A DNA stretch of 64,000 bases from Ceratodon purpureus (taxonomy: Eukaryota; Streptophyta; Bryopsida; Pseudoditrichales; Ditrichaceae): NCBI GenBank assembly GCA_014871385.1, contig CM026426.1, positions 14,728,517 through 14,792,516 on the forward strand, read 5' to 3'. This document shows, one piece after another, positions 10,706-21,430 of the stretch. The position numbers and the translations under genes were made by a program. Every line of letters starts with the position of its first letter. The stretch's first letter is position 1. The notes beneath the pieces were generated by a model. That model ran no database searches and had not been told where the DNA came from. It saw only the letters and a program-made list of their open reading frames with translations.

Positions 10706-13429
10706 ATGTCGGAGCAGAGTACTTCCCCCGTGACTCGTGGCAATATATCCCCGAGAGTGAACACTCCCATGGATGTGGACTCATGCGCTGGATCCCGGGT
10801 TTCTACTCCGAAGAATGAACCCGTTTTATTTGGTGAGGGTGTACCTTTCATTTCCACTTTTCCGGGGGAAGGTAGTGGACCGTTTCCTCCTTTTAAGGCA
10901 AAGAGGCAATCTACCCTTCAAGAGGGCTTCGAAGAGACTCAGAGGCGGGAATGCGACAAAGCATGGGCCACATGTTTTTACGAGAACAGTATCTCGTTTA
11001 ACGTGGCTCAGAGTGCCTCTTTCAAGGACGCGGTGTTGAAGACGTCCAACATGAAGAGATCATACACACCTCCATCTTACCACCATCTCCGAACAAATTT
11101 ACTAGCCCAAGCAAGGACTGATTTGGAGACTTCCTTGAATGATAGGATTTTTTCAAGTGTTAGGAAGTACGGGGGAACGTTGGCCCTGGATGGGTGGACT
11201 TCTGTAAGCAGTCGCCCTCTAATAAACGCAATGCTGGTATCTCCAGCTGGTGAGTTATTCTTGGGAGCCGTTGACACGAGTGGGAAAGAGAAGGATGCTG
11301 TTTTCGTAGCAACCGTCATTGAGAAGTTTATCCAACAAGTTGGAGAACAGAACATCATTCAAGTATGCTACGATAATGCTCCGGTGATGCTTAATGCCGG
11401 AAAGTTGGTCCAAGCACTCTATCCATCCATATTTGTCCAAGGATGTGCTGCCCATGCGATGGATCTTTTGTTCGAGGATTGGAGTAAGATGAAGTGGGTG
11501 ACGGAGCTCCTAGATCGGGCTAAGAACTTGGTTAAGTTCATAAAGATAAGGCAAATGCCACTCTCGGTATTTCGAAAGCACGAGGCAAAACTTAGCTTGC
11601 TGATGCCTGGTCAGACTAGGTTTGCATCGCACTACATTATGATTTCGCGTCTACTGAAGGTTCGAGGAGCATTGGAGCAGAGCGTTGTGGATCCTGACTG
11701 GAGAAACTACGAAACGAAGAAGACCTTATCTGCCCGTGACAAAGCGAAGATCTCACGCGATGTTAAGAGGGTTGTCTTGGATGACGTTTTCTGGGAGCAA
11801 TGTGCAAACTTCAAGTGGATGACGAGTCCCGTTGTATATGCCCTACGAGAGTTTGATGCGAAGGAATCGGCATTGGGTAAAGCCTACGTCATTCTCCGCA
11901 ACCTTGAGAAGCATGTTCTCTCTTTACGCCATGAGCCCTTCAAACTAGACTCAGACAATGCTGATTACTGCGAGGACTCATTTTACGAGCGTAAAGCCAT
12001 GATTAAATCACCCTTACAGTGTGCTGCTGCGCTTCTAAACCCTTATCTTATTGACGATGAGGACCTTCGCAATGATACTGATGCAATGGCATCGGCGAAG
12101 GAGGTCTTGTTGTCGATGGCTCCTCCGACACTGAAGGAAGTGGTCATAGAAGAGTTCTTTGCATTTCGTGAAGCTTATCCTCCGTTTCGTGACGTACGTG
12201 AATCCTCTAAGTCACAACTGCCGCCTTCTGGTTGGTGGGATATATACGGATCCGCTGGTAAATTCATTTCCCCAATTGCAAAAAGGATTTTAGCTCAGCC
12301 CCTGTCTTCTTCTTCATGCGAGCGGAATTGGAGTAGCTACTCCTTTGTCCACGACAGGAAGCGAAACCGTTTACTTCCGGAGAGGGCTAATGACCTCGTG
12401 TTTGTGTATACAAATTCCAAGATAATTTCCGAGTCCAAGTTGAGTGCCTTAGGCAGGTTCTACGGGAAGTTGGAGGGGAAGGAGGATCCGAAGGCCGTGG
12501 AAACCGAGGATGTTGACTACTCTAGTGAGTCTGATGTTGATCTACCCTTCGATCATCTATCAATTGACCCCCCCATCGAGGCCCCAGTCGACGACCTCGA
12601 GGTGTCTCCGAAAGGAAAATCCCGTTGTTCTCCTGCGCCAATGGAGCGTGCTTTCGAGTATGATAGTGTCGAAGAAGAAGGTACCAACGAGGAGGATACG
12701 ATTCATCTTTCCTCTTTTTTGAATGGAGACGGTTTATTAAACAGTGATAAGATTCTCCGGGGAGGATCCTCTCATACTACCGTGGATTTGGTCATACCAA
12801 AGAAAGAGGGAGACCCCACCATTGATACTTCTAAGGTTGTTTCTCCAAACTTCAACCGCCTGAAGGACGATATGGTTCCACCCACTACAAAGGAGGATGT
12901 GCCCGTACCCGTATCGGGTGCATCTCGCACATTGTTTGGAACTGCAAAGACTAGGGTCCAAGTTGGTGGGTTTGAATCGTCCACGAGGTTGGTTGAGTTG
13001 TCTAAAAAAATGAAGGCAGATGCTAAGGCTGCTGAAGTAGCGGAGAAATGTAGGAAGAGATTGGTCCGAACCCGACAAGCGGACCCGGGCCTCCTCTCTA
13101 CTGATGACGGACTTCCAATTGGGCATCTCTTTGGGCCGAAGTTGGCTTTGGGAAAACCGGACATATTTCCTGAGAAACCCCCTGCTAGAGCCACGTCCAA
13201 GCGAAAGGCTGTAGACAAGACTCAGAAGGTGTTGGCTTTCAATCCTGGTAGGCCAAAAACTCCTTTGGATGACCCGAATGGCCCAAAGAAATTCCTGAAC
13301 CCATTCGAGTCAAAGAAGAAGAGTAAGGCGAGGGTGAAGAAGGTACGCGAGAGCGATGGCGATGACGAATACGATTCTTCCGGTCCTAGTGGGGCCGAAG
13401 TGAAGGACGACAGCGATTATGTGGCCTGA
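10706..13429 (+). CDS. hAT transposase (DUF659 / hAT dimerisation type), 907 residues
   Basis: This is the likely transposase of the giant element, which would cut and paste the CAGGGTTGT ends. The RNase H-like core shows a conserved ALDGWTS at about residue 160, YDNAPVM at about 222 and CAAHAMDLLF at about 246, matching the DUF659-type hAT family. The C-terminal dimerisation region (SSSSCERNWSSYS, then DRKRNRL) lies at about 535-560. The ATG at 10706 is preferred because an open stretch to 10580 has no ATG and a TATA box lies at 10533. No BED zinc finger is visible at the N-terminus. A tail of about 330 residues follows the hAT domain, first acidic and then lysine-rich, unlike ordinary hAT proteins. 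There is no internal stop, so it may be active. Confidence 0.9.
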   Translation: MSEQSTSPVTRGNISPRVNTPMDVDSCAGSRVSTPKNEPVLFGEGVPFISTFPGEGSGPFPPFKAKRQSTLQEGFEETQRRECDKAWATCFYENSISFNVAQSASFKDAVLKTSNMKRSYTPPSYHHLRTNLLAQARTDLETSLNDRIFSSVRKYGGTLALDGWTSVSSRPLINAMLVSPAGELFLGAVDTSGKEKDAVFVATVIEKFIQQVGEQNIIQVCYDNAPVMLNAGKLVQALYPSIFVQGCAAHAMDLLFEDWSKMKWVTELLDRAKNLVKFIKIRQMPLSVFRKHEAKLSLLMPGQTRFASHYIMISRLLKVRGALEQSVVDPDWRNYETKKTLSARDKAKISRDVKRVVLDDVFWEQCANFKWMTSPVVYALREFDAKESALGKAYVILRNLEKHVLSLRHEPFKLDSDNADYCEDSFYERKAMIKSPLQCAAALLNPYLIDDEDLRNDTDAMASAKEVLLSMAPPTLKEVVIEEFFAFREAYPPFRDVRESSKSQLPPSGWWDIYGSAGKFISPIAKRILAQPLSSSSCERNWSSYSFVHDRKRNRLLPERANDLVFVYTNSKIISESKLSALGRFYGKLEGKEDPKAVETEDVDYSSESDVDLPFDHLSIDPPIEAPVDDLEVSPKGKSRCSPAPMERAFEYDSVEEEGTNEEDTIHLSSFLNGDGLLNSDKILRGGSSHTTVDLVIPKKEGDPTIDTSKVVSPNFNRLKDDMVPPTTKEDVPVPVSGASRTLFGTAKTRVQVGGFESSTRLVELSKKMKADAKAAEVAEKCRKRLVRTRQADPGLLSTDDGLPIGHLFGPKLALGKPDIFPEKPPARATSKRKAVDKTQKVLAFNPGRPKTPLDDPNGPKKFLNPFESKKKSKARVKKVRESDGDDEYDSSGPSGAEVKDDSDYVA

Positions 13430-13790
13430 TTGGGCACGATAGTTAGAAGGCGGCATTTCCAGTGCACCACCCTAGAATGCCACTCTTTTATGAATGTCCA
13501 TTTCTAGAAACCATTATCATATTATATCTCATTTAAGCGGTGGTGCTTGCCTCTTCAATATTGTCCTCCACGTTGTGTACTTATTTTTACTTTGATTGTA
13601 CTTCTCGCAATTTCTTTCTCGTAATGAATGTACACAATCTACATATGAAGTTCGATGCATCTAAGTACTAACAATCATTTCAACACAAATGCAACTCCGA
13701 TAAAACATAAACGAAATTGTATTAAAACTAGAGGTAATTTTTGCAAGTACATATAGAAGTAGTGTAAAGTCCATACACCCGGCTCCGCAA

Positions 13791-13857
<67 letters not shown>

Positions 13858-13935
13858 TGCTCTAAATACGACTATCACCCAGTGTATTGTCACATTAACC
13901 GTAGTAATGCGGGTACCATGTCCAACGTAAATACT
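13430..13935. other. Intergenic gap between convergent genes A and B, with (TA)n
   Basis: The 3' ends of the transposase gene and the RING gene face each other here. The gap is AT-rich and holds a long TA microsatellite; no other gene is seen. Confidence 0.7.
13793..13856. repeat. (TA)n microsatellite, about 32 repeats
   Basis: An uninterrupted alternating AT tract between the two convergent 3' ends. It can form a cruciform. Confidence 0.9.
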
Positions 13936-16900
13936 CTACTCAACGTCCATTGTTTGCATTTGACCTCTGAGTTTGGCGTCGCTGGCTTGGATGTGTAATC
14001 GTACCCCCCGATCGATATCTTCTTCCACGCGATCCAAAGAACGACGATTATCTTCCCCCCATTCGGGGTCATCTTCATAAGGGGCGTCCCGATTGCGCTT
14101 CTTGGAATTCTTCCCGTTCCACAACTCCTTTGCCTTCTCAATCTTGGCTACTGTTTCTTGCACAATCTTCTCAATCCTATTGCGTGACCAACGAGAGGAA
14201 TTATCCTCCGCACGAAGTGCCCTCCTCCAGTCGTTAACTATTTTCTGAAGAGCATCGTCAAACTTCTTAGTGATCACCCAGTAGTCTAGGTCCGAATATT
14301 TGAAGGATTCCTCTGTAAAAGTGCGACGATGCTGAATGGCTTCTTCTAGTTTGGCCAATACAAGTGCCCTACCAACCGGGGTTCTGTCATACATCTTGTA
14401 CTCATCAAGTTGGCCATAGTCCCGTTCTACTTCTCTTCTCTTACCGTCGGCATCTACCACAACTTCCGGTTTAAGAAACCGGAAGAAGCGATTGCGATGT
14501 ATACTCCAATGTCCACCGAAGTTCCTACAAAAAAATTCTCGGTCCTTGGCATCCGGAATTTCACTTGCCCTCATCTCCACCTCATAGTCGTGTGTCATCC
14601 ATGAAAGATCGTCCATTCCGGCATCGTTAGCCGTAGATAGTTGGTGAGTCATTGTCTCCGGGTTCCAAGCCAGTGATTTGCCCCAATCATAATAATTCAG
14701 CTCTTTCTTAGGTAGTTGGTCTAGTGGTAAATTCCACCGATCAAACTCATGCCCAGGCGGCATCACGTGTTGTAGTCCCAGCATCTCGTAAAAACGTGAA
14801 CTAATTGGGGAGCGACACATAACACACTGTTTGTTGTTTAAAGCAGCCTTCGCGATGCAGGTTATGTGGAACTTGTGATTACAATTTCCCATCTCAAAGG
14901 CCCCTTCCGGCCCAAAATATTGTTGACAGATGGGACACGTTTCCTTCGAATATTCCTCCGACGGTTTGCGGGTATGGATAACCACACGTTTCGATTCATC
15001 CAAATGAGATGATAGTACATCGTACGGCATCCACCCCTCCTCGACCTCTAGCGCCCAGTCAATGACCCCTTCTTTATTTTTGGAACTATGTAATGTGCGC
15101 TCCATCATTTCTCCTACATCGCGCCATATCGTGATTTTTGTAGCATCCTCGCCGCCCTTGGCTGCTGCCTCGTTATACTTCTGTAAAGATGATTGGATAG
15201 CTTCTTCGACATCCATAGAAGTAATTGCACATTTCTTCATATCCTGTTGTGCTCTAGAGACTATTGTCTCCTTATCTCGTAGTTTGTGGACCCAACCAAG
15301 CCATGATAATGCCCTTATGGAAGATGGTGTATCATCTACCATCTTTATGGTGGTCTTCAGCCTTTCCAGTTCCGTACGGGCCTCGTCTCTTTCCCTTCTA
15401 GCCACCTCCAAATCCCGTAAAAGAATGTCTAATTCTATTGAATCATCCATTGGCCCTTTTCTACTATCCTCATGTCCTGGTGTTGCTTGGCTAGAGCCAA
15501 TGTCCAATGGATTTGGACCAGATGTCATTTTAGACTTCTGAGACGCCATCCCTTGTGTGGCCCCATCTTCACTTTTATTTGAAAATTTAGAAAGGCCAAG
15601 GTCATCGGAATCCTCACCATCGCTCAGTACTTCAATGATACGAACCTTTCCTTCCACCTTCACCACTTCCTTCTTCACCGTAGGCTTCACTTCTTTTGTT
15701 TTGTTTTTCTCCTTCTCTACCGGGTGGTAGATTTTGCACTCTTCCAATTGTGCATAAAAATTCATCTTCACATGGTCCAACCTTCTTGTCAAACTCTTGA
15801 TTTGTTCCGTTGCATCCATTAAATCCTTACTCAGGGCCACGTTCTCTTCGCCTAACTTCACACGGTCTTCCAGAAGAGGCTTAATGGAAGATGCCAAAGT
15901 GTCAAAGCCAAGGGCACCCTGTATCATGCCCGGAGTGATACTTCCAAATGCATGAGCCATATTTATGAGATCTGGTGCCATAGCGCCTAATACGGAAGCC
16001 CCTTCTTTCAGGGTGTGTGCAATCTTCAACACATTATGAATTTGTTGCACTTCCTCCGTGGTTTTTCTTGCAGCGTCTCCCTCTGTGGTATTCTGTAAGC
16101 CCCCACGCTGTTCATCAGAGGACACCTCCGTCAATTTGATGCTAAAATCTAGTAACTCCTTCAATGATTCATTGTTTGGCATCGACTTCACCAGCTCCAT
16201 AATCTCCGAAATGGAATGAACTGCATCCTTTGTGCTATCCTCTTCGGTAGGCACTTGTACTATTGCCAAGGAACTTGGACCATCATCCACTGAACGAGGG
16301 TTGGAGCATCCGGCTTCCGCAGCCGTAAGATGTGTTGAGCAGTCATTGTCCACCTCCACTTCCACCTCATCTACGGCTGCCTTGCCCTTTGTATCGTTGG
16401 AAGATTTCACCGTGATTTCGAGGTCTGCTCTAGGAATAGTAGGGACATTAGTTTCTGTGGCAACGGGGAACATCGTAGCGATCACATTGGCAATGGCAAC
16501 GGGCTTCTTTTCCTCTGGACGATGCGGAGTTTCATTCTGTAATTTTTTTACTTCATTCTTCGGAAAGCTCTTTAGATGTGGCCACTGCCGCTTTCGGAAC
16601 TCGCTACGACCTTCTTTGCTTCCAAAGGATCGATCAGATATAAATCCCGAATGTCTCTTACCATCCATCCAATTTTCAACGGCCTGTCTTTCGTAGTGGG
16701 GTACGTACACCAACTAATCTTCCGCTTCAATATTAGCTCTGCATATACCATACTGCAAATGGTATAATTGAAATGGCCTTTGCTGGGCTTCCGTTGCCCA
16801 AACATAGTAGTCCAGACTTCATATGCCCGATGCAAGAAATGGTCATCCATGCATGACCAGGGCTTGCAACTAAAAGTCCGTGTGTTCATCTCGTGTTCTT

Positions 16901-17108
16901 CTCGGGGCCACAACTTGTCAATGTGATACATCTTCACATACTTCTTGCACTCCTTGAAAGTCCAGAAAATCTCCCCTACAGATTCCCAGCCTTCTTCTGC
17001 TACAATGTTTTTGTTGTCTAGGATCTCCCAAGAAAAGTTGTGGCACATTCCCTTCGGCCTGTTCCTCTTCCCGGTTCCTCCAATCTCATCATGTTCCGGA
17101 TCCGCCAT
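13936..17108 (-). CDS. RING-H2 protein carried by the hAT element, two exons, 1015 residues
   Basis: Exon 1 is 17108-16662 (149 codons, ATG MADPEHDE). Intron 16661-16537 has GTAAGA and TTACAG borders. Exon 2 is 16536-13936 and ends in TAG. The splice joins two phase-0 boundaries and resolves two overlapping frames. Residues 45-140 form a domain also found in the gene at 21431. The middle is acidic with coiled-coil stretches (RDLEVARRERDEARTELERL). A RING-H2 finger, CPICQ...CNHKFHITC...CVMC, with all eight ligands, lies at about residues 680-725 and suggests a ubiquitin ligase. The 290-residue tail is tryptophan-containing and then lysine-rich. It faces the transposase gene tail to tail. Being intact inside the same transposition unit, it is likely cargo or an accessory mobility protein, possibly acting on host silencing; that role is inference. 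Confidence 0.82.
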
Positions 17109-17339
17109 AGTAACCTCGTTTTAAACAAAAACGATATGGTTTTGTTTTAAAGAAAACAAGGAGTTGATAAATGACGTTTACAAAATAACGAATACAGAAA
17201 ATTCAAAAACTCCCCCCCCCCACAATAAAAAGGGACCCCCATTTCCTCACCCCCACGTACCAACAAGCTCCCAAGTGAATTGGGAAACTGTAGCAATAGG
17301 AGAGGGACTATTGAGGAGAGTGAAGTGAGGAAGTGGGGG

Positions 17340-17890
17340 ACGGCAGTCGCCATATATGGCGACGGCCCCCAACCCTACGGCCGTCCGCCCGAGCCTAGTG
17401 CCGTCGCCCCCCGATCCTACGGCCGCGGCCAATGGCCGTCGTCCCGAACCTGACGACGGCCGTTGGGGGACGTCGGGTCGGGGGCCACGGCGACGGCCGC
17501 GGAGGCCCGTGCCTCCGCGGCCGTCCAATCGGGCTGTGTCCTCGGCGACGGCCGTCCGATGAAGGCCGTCGCCGAGGGGACGACCTTGGAGACGGCCCCC
17601 GAGGGGCGGCTTGCGGCCCTCCGATCGCGGCCGTCCCCGCGGCCGTCGCCGTCCGATGGCGGCCGACCGCGCGGGGACGGCCGCGTAGACGGCCTTGGAG
17701 ACGGCCGCGGGGACGGCACCGTCGGCGACAGCCCGCGGCCGTCCGATCGGGGCCGTCTCCAAGGCGACGGCCGTTCGATCACGGCCGCGATCGAAGGGCC
17801 GTCCCCGCGGACGGGCCCTCGCGGAGACGGCCCACGGCCGTGGAAACGGCCCCCGACCGTGGGGACGAGGCCGTCGCGGCCGCGGGAAAT
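17340..17890 (-). promoter_or_regulatory. GC-rich block 2 upstream of the RING gene
   Basis: This is about 550 bp dominated by CGGCC, GACGGCC and CCGTC motifs in both orientations, with strong self-complementarity. It sits about 230 bp upstream of the RING gene start and ends abruptly against AT-rich DNA. The same kind of block precedes each of the other three hAT-borne genes. Promoter function is inferred from this recurrence. Confidence 0.55.
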
Positions 17891-20400
17891 TTCCCTCCCC
17901 CCCCTTTTTTAAAATACAAATGGAAAAAACATATAATGCTACATCTTCCGACCACATATTACACTAAACCTGTTAATTTCTTTCACCAATTAAAATGAGA
18001 AACAGCAGTTAATGTAAACATGAATGAAAATACTTCATGGTATGCAAAGCATCTAAATTCTTCAACGAGTCATTATTCCGTACGCTCCACTGAAGTTAAT
18101 GTATGTGTCATTTATTCGAATCATTATTTCTGTTGTTTCTATCGTACGCATTTCAAGGTGGTCTATCATCGCACTCCAAAAGTTCCTTGCAGAAATCGAA
18201 CTCATCTAAACTTGTTTCAGAAATTGTAATCTAAATAGTTCTCCGTCTTCTTATTCTCCGCTTTGAATTTTTGTTTTTTTAAATACATAAGTGCTTCTAT
18301 TATACTTTCATTAAACGGCTTCATATTATCAATTTAATTCAAGTTACCATCTCTTTATGTACTTTTAACGTTCCTCCCTCTATACAATTTCCACTTTCGA
18401 ATATTGTTTTCATTTACCTCTTCTTTATTTTCCTCTATGTTTATTCCCCTCTAGTTTATGCCCTTTTTTTAACGTCTAATTTGTCTAATTTAGAACTTCA
18501 ACCCTTGAAGCTCCATAAATGTCATTTTGTGAATTTCTTCCTTTCATATCGTTTTGAACGTTCGTATTTCGATTTATTTCCTCCATGACCCATGTTAAAG
18601 TATATTTTACTAATTCGACCACTATTCCACCATTTTACTAATTCTACCCTACTGCTTTAGTTTTGAATTATATTCTACTAGATGTACCCTACTGCTTTAG
18701 TTTTTATTGAGTACTGTACCCCTCTTTCATATATACGTTTTCAACTCTCCATGTATCTCTACATCATGGCCGACTTCTATTTCTTGTAATAATTATAATT
18801 TCGATACTTTCCCTCTCAAACTATTCTTTTTTCGTCTATTATTTTGATGGTTCACTCATTTGTTTACTTATGAATATACTTCTACTTCACAGCTTTCCCC
18901 AAGTGTATCGATACGTTATTTCTTAATATTACACCCGTCGTCGTTATAGTTCTAATATTCATATCCGTCCTCAAACCTCTTGTTCTTTGTGTTGTTCATT
19001 AATTTAATTAATTACTATTCCGAAACAATACCACCCTACTAAACATCGTTCATCAGTATTTTTAGTATTCCAATAATATATATATATATTTCTAAAATTA
19101 TGTCCCGTCAATATACGTTTTCGTGTAATAATTTTATTTCCGTACTTGTAGCTCCAAGTATTTCACGTCGTGACTTTTTAATTTTTCCTTGGTATAGTAT
19201 AGTCTATGTGTCTCTATGAATTATCGTGCTTGTTAAATTCTCTCATTGTGTCATTAGTAAGTGATTACTTTTGTACGTATGTACTATACATTGTACAAGT
19301 TAGAATCCAATTCCATATTTATATTTACGTTAAAGTGTATATGAATAAACATATATTTGTATAGAGTATAATGTAAATGTGTTACCTAATTTATTTATTT
19401 TATTTCATATAAGTTGCAAGGTACAACTCAATTCTGGGCGTTGGAAACTAGAATTGTTTATAAAAACAATGATTTCAATTTTAGTCGTTCACAAATTGGC
19501 ATTATTCAGTGACGGTTGAATGTTTTCTGTTTTAATTTTGTTTTTTACTATTATCCCTTCCTCATCTCATAATGTGAGCTAGTGATTTTTTATTTTTTTT
19601 TAATGATAACACAGTACTACGGTATAGAAGTTTGTAAAATAAAAGACATTAAAGAGCAAGGAGAGTTTTTATATTTCATATAACTCTAAACCAGCCATGA
19701 GAAATTAGAATTGGACCATTTGTTATGAAAACAATGATTTGAGTTTTATTCCTCCCATGAATTGCATAATCCCAAGAGAATTGAATGTTTGTTTTGGTTT
19801 ATTTCACTTTATTATTATCTCCAGTTTCTCTCATAATCTAAACTACTATTTATGTTTTTATTTTTGATTCTACCATAATACTAAAGAACGAGAGTATGTA
19901 AAATTAAAGAAATAAAACTGGGGTAAATCATTCCATTAAAAATTAGAGTCAAAGAATCTATATAAATATTTTCATTGTATACCACTATTCGAGAAGAAAT
20001 TGGATCTATATTTCTAAGAGATTACCCTAAACCGTAAACCAGTGAAATATAAATGCAAATCTCTTAACCATTTAAACGTAAGGTGCACCGCATGAAAAAC
20101 CAAGTGTGTACATCAATTTATGCGTTGAATTACTTCTAGTGCATTCTCTCCGCGATGTTCCTCTTATCATATTGTTGTTGACATTTACTCTTTTGATTCG
20201 TTAGTATAAAATGTTAATTCATTACCGTATGCTAAAACATGAGTAACTTCGTTTCTTTAAATGACAATTGGTAAAAACTGTTTTAGTGTACCCACAATGT
20301 TTACGGTTCTTTCCATTCAATAGGATATATATTCTTCTTCATAAACGTGTTCACATTATTTGTAGATCCTAGGGGGTTATCCACCCCCAAAGAACCAAAA
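17891..20400. other. AT-rich central spacer of the hAT element
   Basis: About 2.5 kb of AT-rich sequence without protein-like frames separates the two gene pairs. Two loosely similar stretches occur at 19420-19520 and 19670-19760 (both contain a GAAA/CTAGAATT-type core followed by AACAATGATTT), suggesting an old internal duplication. Confidence 0.55.
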
Positions 20401-20639
20401 TATCACATAGTTCATTGGATCCCAATTTCAAACGTCGACCCCACCTCCCCGATCACAGGATCTTCAGGACATTCCCGACAATATCCGGGATATGTCTGAA
20501 TTTTCCATTTGTAGGAGATATGCTGTCCAAACAATCCCAAGTGGGATTGTTTGGGACAAGAAGGAGGGGGGAGAGTAGGGGAGGAGAGGGGGGAGGAGAG
20601 GAGAGAAAACACAAGGGGACGGGAGTTCCTTCGACCCTC

Positions 20640-21060
20640 CCCCCCCCCCCCCCCCCCCCCCCCGGCCGTCCCCGGGGACGGCCTTGGCCGACACCGCGGT
20701 CGCAGCCCCCCGACCCCGGGGTCGGCCGCGGCCGTCCCCGCGGTCGGAAGGTCCGTCCGCGTGGACGGCCCTGGCCGACCGCGTGGACGGCCGTGGCCGA
20801 CCGCGGGGTGGAGCACGGCCGTCCCCGCGGTGGGCCGCGGCCGACCCCAGGGACGCCCGTCGACGTGGTCGGCCGTCCCGACCGCGGGGCGGCAGTCCAC
20901 CGACGCACCCTTTGGGGAGCGGTCGCGGCCGCACGACCGGTCGCGGCCGCGATCGTGGACGGCCGCGACCGCTCCCGCGACGGACCAGTTACGGCCGTTG
21001 GATTCTCCATTCCCCGAGATCCAACGGCCGTAGGGGGGCCGTCGTTTGACCTAACTGGCT
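20640..21060 (+). promoter_or_regulatory. GC-rich block 3 upstream of the RG-rich protein gene
   Basis: It begins with a run of about 24 C residues, followed by about 400 bp of GACGGCC, CGGCCG and CCGCGG motifs. A TATA-like ATAAATGG follows near 21081. The long frames it opens on both strands are composition artefacts. Confidence 0.55.
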
Positions 21061-21130
21061 GCCTAGGGGTTCGGGCCAGCATAAATGGCTGGCCCTTCTT
21101 CCTTTTTCTTCACTTGGGTGCTCGTGCTAC

Positions 21131-21319
21131 ATGTGCTGGATTTACTTCAGCTCAGTTGCGTTCCTCCAAGCTTTTACTACTTCCCCACGGGTTATCGTGG
21201 GATTGTGTTTAGGGTTGTCAGCACTGTTTGTTGGTTATTATGAAACCAACAATATAGTGCTTCATACGTACGGTTTTTTGGCAGGAGTTCTGGGTTTTGT
21301 TTTAGTCCTTATGCACTAG
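21131..21319 (+). CDS. Possible small membrane protein, 62 residues, in the leader of the next gene
   Basis: A genuine ATG opens a short frame rich in hydrophobic residues. It has two candidate membrane segments, VIVGLCLGLSALFVGYY and YGFLAGVLGFVLVLM. It lies between the TATA-like site near 21081 and the ATG at 21431, so it may instead be untranslated leader or an upstream regulatory frame. No homologue is recognised. Confidence 0.3.
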   Translation: MCWIYFSSVAFLQAFTTSPRVIVGLCLGLSALFVGYYETNNIVLHTYGFLAGVLGFVLVLMH

Positions 21320-21430
21320 ATATATACGAGATTAAATCAACTTTTATACGGTGGGGAGAAGTTACAGGCATTGTTACGAGGTTGGTACGATACACGGTAT
21401 TCACAGCTACTCGCTTACCGGACTTTCGCC

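Noticed and set aside
17247..17967. Long frames over GC-rich block 2
   Set aside because: Composition artefact: open on both strands in all frames, with no domain.
20412..21212. Frames up to 265 codons over GC-rich block 3
   Set aside because: Same artefact; the region more likely contains regulatory sequence.
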